Shown here: in pieces, positions 17,096 to 23,657 of the stretch
How positions within the stretch are numbered: position 1 is the first letter of the stretch
Layout of the letters: each line of letters starts with the position of its first letter
Assembly: GCA_049680295.1 (NCBI GenBank)
Contig: JBAUHN010000049.1
Coordinates: 1 to 25,140 of the forward strand
Length of the DNA stretch: 25,140 nucleotides
Reading direction: 5' to 3'
DNA from: JBAUHN01 sp049680295
GTDB lineage: Bacteria; Pseudomonadota; Alphaproteobacteria; Rhodobacterales; Rhodobacteraceae
The notes under the pieces: model-generated
What the model was told of the DNA's origin: nothing
Database searches by the model: none
Seen by the model: the letters and a program-made list of their open reading frames with translations, nothing else
Made by a program: the position numbers and the translations under genes

Positions 17096-17113
17096 GTTTC
17101 TGTCAGCAGAAAC
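17096..17113 (+). promoter_or_regulatory. Hairpin upstream of uvrB
   Basis: GTTTCTG and CAGAAAC form a perfect 7-bp stem around TCAG, 61 bases before the uvrB ATG. It could be an operator or part of the uvrB leader. It does not match the alphaproteobacterial LexA boxes (GAAC-N7-GAAC or GTTC-N7-GTTC), and I see none between 16992 and 17174. Confidence 0.3.
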
Positions 17114-17174
17114 CGCTGACCTCTTGAACCCGAGGCAAAAGCCAACAACTGTGGGATAACCCCAAGGATTGCCC

Positions 17175-19382
17175 ATGCCCTACGCCCAAACCGATTCTTC
17201 CGATCTGCAAGAGCCAGTGCTGGCCAACCCCGCGCCGGACGTGGCCACGCGGCCCAAACTTGAGGGCGGCCGCGCGTTCACGTTGAAGACAGAATTTGAG
17301 CCCGCGGGCGATCAGCCCACGGCCATTGCAGAGCTGCGCGCAGGCATTCAATCGGGCGAACGCGATCAGGTGCTACTAGGGGCCACCGGCACCGGCAAAA
17401 CCTTTACCATGGCCAAACTGATCGAGGAAACGCAGCGCCCCGCAATCATACTGGCCCCGAACAAGACCTTGGCGGCCCAACTTTACGGCGAATTCAAAGG
17501 TTTCTTTCCCGACAATGCAGTCGAATACTTTGTCAGCTACTACGATTACTATCAGCCCGAAGCTTATGTTGCGCGGTCTGATACATTTATCGAAAAAGAA
17601 AGCCAGATCAACGAACAGATCGACCGGATGCGCCATTCGGCGACACGCGCACTTTTGGAACGCGACGATGTGATTATCGTGGCCTCGGTGTCGTGCATTT
17701 ACGGTATCGGTTCGGTCGAGACCTATGGCGCGATGACGCAGGATCTGAAGGTCGGCAAGACCTACGATCAGCGCCAAGTGATGGCCGATCTGATTGCACA
17801 AGCTTACCGGCGCAATGACGCCGCATTCCAGCGCGGATCGTTTCGCGTCAGGGGTGATTCGCTGGAAATCTTTCCCGCACACCTCGAAGATCGGGCCTGG
17901 CGGTTGTCATTTTTTGGCGAAGAACTGGAAAGCATTACCGAATTTGACCCGCTAACCGGAGAGAAAACCGGCACCTTTGATCAGATCCGCGTTTATGCGA
18001 ATTCGCACTATGTGACTCCCAAGCCAACGATGAACCAGGCCATCATCGGCATCAAGAAAGAGCTGCGGATGCGGTTGGACCAGCTTGTCGGCGAGGGCAA
18101 GCTTTTGGAGGCACAGCGGCTAGAGCAACGCTGCAACTTTGATCTTGAGATGTTGGAGGCCACCGGCGTCTGCAATGGCATCGAAAATTATTCGCGTTAT
18201 CTGACTGGACGCGCCCCGGGCGAGCCGCCGCCCACCCTGTTTGAATTCATCCCCGACAATGCCATTGTATTCGCCGACGAAAGCCACGTCAGCGTGCCGC
18301 AAATCGGTGGCATGTACAAGGGCGACTACCGGCGCAAATTCACATTGGCAGAGCATGGGTTTCGCTTGCCGTCCTGCATGGACAACCGACCCCTCAAGTT
18401 TGAGGAATGGGATGCCATGCGCCCGCAGTCGGTATTCGTGTCAGCCACCCCTGCGGCATGGGAAATTGAACAGACTGGCGGGGTCTTTACCGAACAGGTT
18501 ATCCGGCCAACCGGCCTGTTGGACCCGATGATCGAGATCAGGCCGGTTGAGACGCAAGTCGATGATTTACTTGATGAAGTTCGCAAAGTTGCGGCCGATG
18601 GCTACCGCACATTATGCACCACATTGACCAAGCGTATGGCCGAAGACCTGACCGAATACATGCATGAACAGGGCATTCGCGTACGCTATATGCACAGCGA
18701 TATCGACACGATTGAACGCATCGAAATCCTGCGCGATCTGCGCCTTGGCGCTTTTGATGTGTTGATCGGGATCAACCTGTTGCGCGAAGGCCTGGACATT
18801 CCTGAATGCGGTTTGGTCGCCATTCTGGACGCCGACAAGGAAGGGTTCCTGCGGTCTGAGACATCGCTGATCCAGACCGTCGGACGGGCCGCACGAAATG
18901 CGGACGGCAGGGTGATCATGTACGCCGACCGCATCACCGGCTCGATGGAACGCGCGATGGGTGAAACCGACCGCCGCCGCGCCAAACAAATTGCCTATAA
19001 CGAAGAACACGGGATCACACCGCAGACCGTCAAAAAGAACGTCGAGGATATTCTTGCCGGGCTCTACAAAGGCGACGTTGACATGAACCGCGTCACCGCG
19101 AAAATTGACAATCCGCTGGCGGGGGGCAATCTGCAAACCGTGCTCGACGGGCTGCGCACCGACATGCGTAAAGCCGCCGAAAACCTGGAATTCGAAGAAG
19201 CAGCGCGCCTGCGCGACGAGGTAAAAAGACTGGAGGCCGTTGATCTTGCTATTGCCGATGATCCGATGGCAAGGCAATATGCTGTTGATAAGGCTGTGGA
19301 CGATGCCCAAAAGGCATCCGGTCGCAGTACAATGGGGAGAGGTGGCATGCACGGGGGCGTGAAGCGACGCGGGAAACGATGA
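17175..19382 (+). CDS. uvrB: Excinuclease ABC subunit B
   Basis: UvrB is the damage-verifying helicase-like subunit of nucleotide excision repair; UvrA loads it and it recruits UvrC. The Walker A motif LLGATGTGKT lies near residue 70-76, followed by APNKTLAAQLYGEFK, the Tyr-rich beta-hairpin SYYDYYQPEAYV that grips DNA, the DESHVSVPQ box and the GINLLREGLDIPE and QTVGRAARN helicase motifs. The C-terminal UVR domain (EFEEAARLRDEVKRLEAVD), which contacts UvrC, is present, followed by a basic Gly-rich end. At 735 residues it is longer than E. coli UvrB (673), mainly from an N-terminal extension of about 30 residues. The ATG at 17175 has AAGGA six bases upstream; a TTG two codons earlier overlaps that site and is rejected. 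Confidence 0.97.
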   Translation: MPYAQTDSSDLQEPVLANPAPDVATRPKLEGGRAFTLKTEFEPAGDQPTAIAELRAGIQSGERDQVLLGATGTGKTFTMAKLIEETQRPAIILAPNKTLAAQLYGEFKGFFPDNAVEYFVSYYDYYQPEAYVARSDTFIEKESQINEQIDRMRHSATRALLERDDVIIVASVSCIYGIGSVETYGAMTQDLKVGKTYDQRQVMADLIAQAYRRNDAAFQRGSFRVRGDSLEIFPAHLEDRAWRLSFFGEELESITEFDPLTGEKTGTFDQIRVYANSHYVTPKPTMNQAIIGIKKELRMRLDQLVGEGKLLEAQRLEQRCNFDLEMLEATGVCNGIENYSRYLTGRAPGEPPPTLFEFIPDNAIVFADESHVSVPQIGGMYKGDYRRKFTLAEHGFRLPSCMDNRPLKFEEWDAMRPQSVFVSATPAAWEIEQTGGVFTEQVIRPTGLLDPMIEIRPVETQVDDLLDEVRKVAADGYRTLCTTLTKRMAEDLTEYMHEQGIRVRYMHSDIDTIERIEILRDLRLGAFDVLIGINLLREGLDIPECGLVAILDADKEGFLRSETSLIQTVGRAARNADGRVIMYADRITGSMERAMGETDRRRAKQIAYNEEHGITPQTVKKNVEDILAGLYKGDVDMNRVTAKIDNPLAGGNLQTVLDGLRTDMRKAAENLEFEEAARLRDEVKRLEAVDLAIADDPMARQYAVDKAVDDAQKASGRSTMGRGGMHGGVKRRGKR

Positions 19383-19942
19383 CGGGTGGTTTGCCTGTCG
19401 CAGTTGTACTGGGCGCGGCTGTCTGGAAAGACGGTCAGCCTTCGCCGACGCTGAAACGACGGACGGCCCATGCCGCACAGCTTTTCCACGATGGGCTTGT
19501 TGAAGAAATCGTAACAACGGGTGGCGTTGGTAAACACGCGCCGTCCGAGGCCAGTGTTGCCAAAAGCATCCTGTTGACCCACGGCGTTCCCGAACATGCG
19601 ATCACATTGGAAGACCGCTCAACCACGACGCTTGAGAACCTGACATTTGCCAAAGCGGCCTATGGTGGTCTTGAAAACCGGGCCGTCGTTCTGGTCACTG
19701 ACCGCTTTCATACGCCGCGCGCGTGGCTGACCGGAAAATCACTGGGGTTAGCCTGCAAAACATCCTGTCCAAAACCCCAGGGATGGTTCACGGCACAGGT
19801 CGGAAAAAGCTACCTGCGCGAAGCGGTCGCCTTGCCCTATTATGCCTTCAAACTGGCACGGCTGAAAGTACGCTATTCGCAAGCTTCCGATGTGGCTTTC
19901 GTAAAGTTCCCAACCCTGCCCTGGCGCGGAAACAAATCCTAA
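19379..19942 (+). CDS. YdcF-family (DUF218) protein
   Basis: A 187-residue protein of the YdcF/DUF218 family (Rossmann-like fold, also found in ElyC and SanA). Diagnostic segments are VVLGAAVWKDGQPSPTLKRR near the start, TTGGVGKHAPSEASVAK, the LEDRSTTTLENLTFAK motif (acidic residue and Asn-rich turn), and VLVTDRFHTPRA. Members have been linked to envelope or vancomycin-related phenotypes, but no firm enzymatic role is known. I see no N-terminal membrane anchor, unlike SanA or ElyC, so it is probably cytoplasmic. Its ATG overlaps the uvrB stop by four bases (ATGA), so it is co-translated with uvrB, though a functional link to DNA repair is not evident. Confidence 0.88.
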   Translation: MTGGLPVAVVLGAAVWKDGQPSPTLKRRTAHAAQLFHDGLVEEIVTTGGVGKHAPSEASVAKSILLTHGVPEHAITLEDRSTTTLENLTFAKAAYGGLENRAVVLVTDRFHTPRAWLTGKSLGLACKTSCPKPQGWFTAQVGKSYLREAVALPYYAFKLARLKVRYSQASDVAFVKFPTLPWRGNKS

Positions 19943-19969
19943 GCCGCAGCGCTGCCGAACCCCACCACC

Positions 19970-19999
19970 TAACCAATTGTTAACCACGATTAACCATGA
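19970..19999 (+). promoter_or_regulatory. Three phased TAACCA repeats, possible CtrA-type site
   Basis: TAACCA occurs at 19970, 19981 and 19991, so spaced 11 and 10 bases. The last two form a near-perfect tandem repeat, TTAACCACGA then TTAACCATGA. TTAACCAT and TTAA-N7-TTAA are known CtrA-type motifs in alphaproteobacteria; here the spacing is N6, not N7, so the match is partial. The repeats end 20 bases before the beta-barrel ATG. Confidence 0.3.
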
Positions 20000-20019
20000 T
20001 GCCTCTCTCGGAGGTATTC

Positions 20020-20688
20020 ATGCTGCGCGTTGCGGTCCTAGTCGTGTGTTTTTCAATAATGTCAGGCTCGACGCAGGCCGGGGCGTGGCTGCGCGAAAAA
20101 GGCACGGCTTTCACATCATCGTCGTTTGTGACCAACAAAAGGGGCGATGGGTCAACCATGACCTATCTGGAATATGGTGTGCTCGACAATCTAACTGTTG
20201 GGGCCGACCTGATGGTTTCTTATACCAACACAGGCAGGCAATTTGGTTTTGGCACATTGTTCCTGCGGCGCCCGATTGGCGATGCTGGACGTAACAGGAA
20301 ATTTGCCTACCAACTTGGCATCGGCGCAGCATGGGACAATCTGTTGATCCTGCCGCATATAGAAGCAGGCCTGTCATGGGGACGTGGCCTGAAGCTCGGC
20401 AAGATAGACGGATGGGCCACCATTGACAGCTCTTTCAGGTGGGAGCCAACCTTATCGCGGAACCACCTGAAAGTTGACGGTACGATTGGCCTGTCGCTGG
20501 GCAAACACACCAAGGTGATGGTTCAGATGTTCACTGAAAACAAATCCGGTGCGCTGACGTCCACATTGGCACCTTCGGTTTTGATCAGCCCCGGCAAAGG
20601 TACCTATACTTTGCAGGTCGGGGTCGAACTGCCTGACGGTCAAAACGATCCCCCGCGGCTAAAGCTGGGCATCTGGCGGAAATTCTGA
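20020..20688 (+). CDS. Secreted, probable outer-membrane beta-barrel protein of unknown function
   Basis: I do not recognise a named family. The 222-residue protein starts with a signal peptide (MLRVAVLVVCFSIMSGSTQA, cleavage probably after TQA-G). The mature part is rich in alternating hydrophobic/polar segments with aromatic girdles, such as MTYLEYGVLDNLTVGADLMV, GFGTLFLRRPI and LKVDGTIGLSLGKHTKVMV, and ends in Arg-Lys-Phe. A terminal phenylalanine is the usual recognition signal for barrel insertion by BAM. This supports a small outer-membrane barrel of about 8-10 strands, as a prediction. The ATG at 20020 has a near-perfect GGAGG six bases upstream; the open frame extends eight codons further but lacks a site. 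It is separated from the YdcF gene by 77 bases and ends in a shared terminator. Confidence 0.78.
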   Translation: MLRVAVLVVCFSIMSGSTQAGAWLREKGTAFTSSSFVTNKRGDGSTMTYLEYGVLDNLTVGADLMVSYTNTGRQFGFGTLFLRRPIGDAGRNRKFAYQLGIGAAWDNLLILPHIEAGLSWGRGLKLGKIDGWATIDSSFRWEPTLSRNHLKVDGTIGLSLGKHTKVMVQMFTENKSGALTSTLAPSVLISPGKGTYTLQVGVELPDGQNDPPRLKLGIWRKF

Positions 20689-20713
20689 TGTCGGGGCAAA
20701 TATTGCCCCGACA
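20689..20713. terminator. Bidirectional terminator between convergent genes
   Basis: TGTCGGGGCAA and TTGCCCCGACA form a perfect 11-bp stem around an ATA loop. It begins on the base after the beta-barrel gene's TGA and ends eight bases before the stop of the convergent beta-helix gene. A/T-rich inner stem bases and the position support transcription termination for both genes. Confidence 0.8.
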
Positions 20714-20721
20714 GGTCAGGG

Positions 20722-23007
20722 CTACGAATCCATACGGATCGTTACCAATGCGTCGCCACGCACCGGCTCTTCCCAGATCAAATTGATTTGATCCTTGTCT
20801 GAGCCCTGTTCGACATCGACGACAGGCATCTGAAATTTGGCCGTGTTCGCAGCATTTAGGATCTGACCCGTCAGCACCACTGCATCCACAGACCGCGCGC
20901 GCGCTCCAAATGGCAGCAAACCACCCGTATCCACCACCCATGTTGCCGCATTGCTGGCTTCGCTGTGTTTTACTTTCAGCGGGCTGGAAACCTGTTGCAA
21001 CACATTGTGGAACGAATTCTGAGCCATGGTCACATTTTTGAACCGTCCATAGTTCAGGCCCGCAATGCTGTCATCCACGCGATCAACCCGGTCAATTTCG
21101 CCTTCGATACTGCGAAAATGGTTGCCTGTAATGCTCACGCCACTCAGAAAATGTCCCTCGCCATGGGGCTTGACGACGATGTAACTGGTCCAGGCTGCAA
21201 CCGCGCCTGACAAAAAGATATTGTCATTGATCGTCAAAGCGCTGAACGAAAATTCGGTGTTAAACTCTGGTGCGGAATCCTGTTCGTTGGACCATTCGAT
21301 AAAACAGTTATCAATGTAGTTTTCCGAAATAACCGAGCTCGCATGCGTTTGCATAATCACCAAACCGGCGGACCGAACGCCATTGCTGACACTATCACCC
21401 TGAAAAAAGTGATTTCCTGAAATGATGTTATTGGCCCCGCCAATAACCGCGAAGTGTTTGAATCTTGTGGCGCGGCAATTGCGCAGCTTTAGATCATTCG
21501 CGTTCGCGTTCAGCGCAATACTGACGCGTTGCGAGACGTCCAGCGCATCCTCTGATGACAAAAACTGGCAGCGATCAATCAACATCCCCTGACAGCCGGT
21601 TCCGATCGAGGTGATCCCGCGGTCTTTGGGTCGGGTGAAAAAACAATCTTTGGCATGAAATGTTTTGCCCGACGGCGCCAGGTTCACCGCGCTGGCCACG
21701 TTGTTACACTGAAACTCAATATCCGAGATCGAAAATTTGCTCAGCTTGTCGAAACCGCTGAAGTCCATCACATATTTGTACCGGCTAAAGGTGAAATCCT
21801 GGGTGCCAACTGCATCATACAGCGGCGCATTCAGTGTGATTTCCTGCGTGGCAATGTTCTTGGAACGCACGTAAATTTCGCGCCCGACGCCAACACCTTC
21901 AACCTGCGACCCGACCGCGATGTTTGCGACATCAACCACCGCCGAAAGAGTCCTGTTGTCGCTGGTCGAATAGGTGGCGGATGACACGACGACATCGGTT
22001 TCCCAGGCGGATGTGCCCTGTACTTCCAGCTGACCATTTCGAATAATCCGACGCGTGGCGTAACTTGTTTTGTTCGGAACCGCCGCTTGCATATCCATCG
22101 GCTCGGTCACCGACACCTTTCGACCGCCCATGTCAAAGCTTTCGTGATCCACATTGTTCAGCAAGGCCTGAAAACCCTTTTTGAACGCCAGTTCCTCGTC
22201 ATCAAAAGCATCCAGATAGGACGGCAGATCAAAGTTATGGCGCAACAGCAAAATGCGGTCTGTCGGCATCGTCACCGTGCCTTCAAACCGTGTTGGCGCG
22301 TCAAAGGTTACATCATTGTTCAAAAAATATGCACCTTGCGGCACCAGCACCGTGCGCCCGGCCGCGGCTGTATTTGCTGCCTCAAAGGCCGCGCTGTCAT
22401 CTGTCACCCCGTCGCCAACAGCCCCAAAGTCGCGCACATCCACCAAGGCCAGCATATCACGCAGAAAGACTGACGTTACGTCCTCGATCTGAATGTCATC
22501 TATGCGCACAACGCTGCCGGTCTGCCCGGTCAGATCAACGCCAAAATGCCCATAAAGCGCGTCCGGCCCCCAGACCAGATCGACACCCCCGCGCAGTCCT
22601 GTCCCGACGATCGCGCTTACTTCGATGACATCGCCATAGCTGGTCAATGTGGTGCTTGGGCCCTGGGTCAGCACGCCTGGCACGGCAATACTGCCCGCGC
22701 CACCTGCAAAGGCCGCGATCTGGGCGGATGGCAGGTTCCCACTGACGGCTTTGATGCGGGCACTGACGCGCAAATAGCATCCTGGCAACAGGGGCGTTTC
22801 CCCCATATAGCGCAGGCGTTGCGTGCTTTGGGTCTTCAGGATTTCCAGACAACCGCCAAAATCCTGATCCGCAGGAACAAAAGCCGCGTTGGTTGCGTTT
22901 TCATAGGTGTCTGATCCCGGCGTGCCATCGCCGCTTGAATAGACATCCAGCCCGTCTGCAAACACTGGCGGCATCAGCAGCACGCCATCGGTAATCGCCT
23001 TGTTCAT
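20722..23007 (-). CDS. Large right-handed beta-helix (pectate-lyase-like) protein
   Basis: A 761-residue protein in three parts. Residues 1-180 look like a beta-sandwich carbohydrate-binding module (GCYLRVSARIKAVSG, then FGVDLTGQTGSVVRIDDIQI). Residues about 188-230 carry the pectate-lyase superfamily entry motif VRDFGAVGDGVTDDSAAF with VLVPQGAYFL. Residues about 230-700 form repeated beta-helix turns (ISDIEFQ, LIDRCQF, LKLRNCR, IISGNHFFQG, VISENYIDNC, LTINDNIF, VSITGNHF). The end is a short beta domain. There is no signal peptide (MNKAITDGVLLMPP), which is unusual for an extracellular polysaccharide enzyme but usual for phage-type spikes or substrates of signal-less export. The helix suggests binding or cleaving a surface glycan; catalytic residues are not identifiable by eye. 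The ATG at 23007 has AAAGGG about eight bases upstream; earlier in-frame starts lack a site. Confidence 0.82.
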   Translation of the reverse strand: MNKAITDGVLLMPPVFADGLDVYSSGDGTPGSDTYENATNAAFVPADQDFGGCLEILKTQSTQRLRYMGETPLLPGCYLRVSARIKAVSGNLPSAQIAAFAGGAGSIAVPGVLTQGPSTTLTSYGDVIEVSAIVGTGLRGGVDLVWGPDALYGHFGVDLTGQTGSVVRIDDIQIEDVTSVFLRDMLALVDVRDFGAVGDGVTDDSAAFEAANTAAAGRTVLVPQGAYFLNNDVTFDAPTRFEGTVTMPTDRILLLRHNFDLPSYLDAFDDEELAFKKGFQALLNNVDHESFDMGGRKVSVTEPMDMQAAVPNKTSYATRRIIRNGQLEVQGTSAWETDVVVSSATYSTSDNRTLSAVVDVANIAVGSQVEGVGVGREIYVRSKNIATQEITLNAPLYDAVGTQDFTFSRYKYVMDFSGFDKLSKFSISDIEFQCNNVASAVNLAPSGKTFHAKDCFFTRPKDRGITSIGTGCQGMLIDRCQFLSSEDALDVSQRVSIALNANANDLKLRNCRATRFKHFAVIGGANNIISGNHFFQGDSVSNGVRSAGLVIMQTHASSVISENYIDNCFIEWSNEQDSAPEFNTEFSFSALTINDNIFLSGAVAAWTSYIVVKPHGEGHFLSGVSITGNHFRSIEGEIDRVDRVDDSIAGLNYGRFKNVTMAQNSFHNVLQQVSSPLKVKHSEASNAATWVVDTGGLLPFGARARSVDAVVLTGQILNAANTAKFQMPVVDVEQGSDKDQINLIWEEPVRGDALVTIRMDS

Positions 23008-23131
23008 CCCAAATCCCTTTCCCGCAGCTGTGGGCCCAATTCGGGTCACACCACAGCGCATTTGTTGATATCGCATGCAGCCGTGGCATCACGTCGGCAT
23101 CCGGGGAAAGCTATCAATGGGACATTAACAA

Positions 23132-23184
23132 GGTCTCAGACCACCGTAACGGTGGCCCTACAAGAGTTTCGCAACACTCTGAGA
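23132..23184 (-). promoter_or_regulatory. Cluster of nested inverted repeats in the beta-helix leader
   Basis: Three overlapping pairings lie in about 50 bases: GGTCT-C-AGACC (23132-23142), CCACCG-TAA-CGGTGG (23141-23155), and AGAGT/ACTCT (23163-23167 with 23176-23180). TCTCAGA (23134-23140) can also pair with TCTGAGA (23178-23184), which competes with the third hairpin. The cluster lies between the DUF4864 stop and the beta-helix start, so it may terminate the former, regulate the latter, or both. Confidence 0.4.
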
Positions 23185-23196
23185 TCATTATAAGAA

Positions 23197-23598
23197 TCAG
23201 ACATTTGCGCCAGGTTGACGCACAAATCGAACACCGTTAATCCGCCATCCGCTATCAGTCTGCAGCATGCGATATTCCAGAACATGCGCCTTGCCCGCCT
23301 GATCCGTGATCATCACGTTTTGCCAGTAAGTGCCTGCCTCATGCCGCAAGTCAAGATAGCGCACGGCACCCGGGCGCCAGACCATTGGATACCCCTGGGT
23401 CACCATGCGGCGAAAATTTTCAGGTGTCTGAAACAGCGTTTGCAAACTGGGGCTGGCAAACTCGAATGCGGCGCCAAAGTCATCGGATTGAAAGGCCTGA
23501 AGCTGCTGGTCAATCGTATCTCGAATGTCCGCATCCTGCGCCTGTGCACCAAATGCCACGCCGATCCACAGTAAAACCCCAAACGTAAACCCGCGCAT
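23197..23598 (-). CDS. Secreted DUF4864 protein
   Basis: A 133-residue protein with a clear signal peptide (MRGFTFGVLLWIGVAFGAQA, cut probably before QDAD), so it is exported to the periplasm. The mature part fits DUF4864: IRDTIDQQLQAFQSDDFGAA, FEFASPSLQTLF, then the strands MVWRPGAVRYLDL, VMITDQAGKAHVLEYRM and a C-terminal SGWRINGVRF. The pattern of one long helix and a curved sheet resembles the NTF2/SnoaL-like cone fold. No biochemical role is known to me. The ATG at 23598 has AAGGAG seven bases upstream. It is 59 bases downstream of lysS on the same strand, a pairing that may be a loose operon. Confidence 0.88.
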   Translation of the reverse strand: MRGFTFGVLLWIGVAFGAQAQDADIRDTIDQQLQAFQSDDFGAAFEFASPSLQTLFQTPENFRRMVTQGYPMVWRPGAVRYLDLRHEAGTYWQNVMITDQAGKAHVLEYRMLQTDSGWRINGVRFVRQPGANV

Positions 23599-23657
23599 CC
23601 TGTCTCTCCTTGTCTGTTAGCCTGACGATAGGTCGCACGGGCAATAAGACAAGGGTA

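Noticed and set aside
18612..19517. 301-codon open frame antisense to uvrB
   Set aside because: It lies wholly opposite conserved uvrB and ydcF sequence, shows no recognisable domain and has shadow-type composition (Arg/His/Gln-rich).
20722..23598. Prophage or gene transfer agent cluster around the beta-helix gene
   Set aside because: The neighbours are lysS, a DUF4864 gene and a beta-barrel gene; no capsid, portal, terminase, tail or integrase genes are visible.
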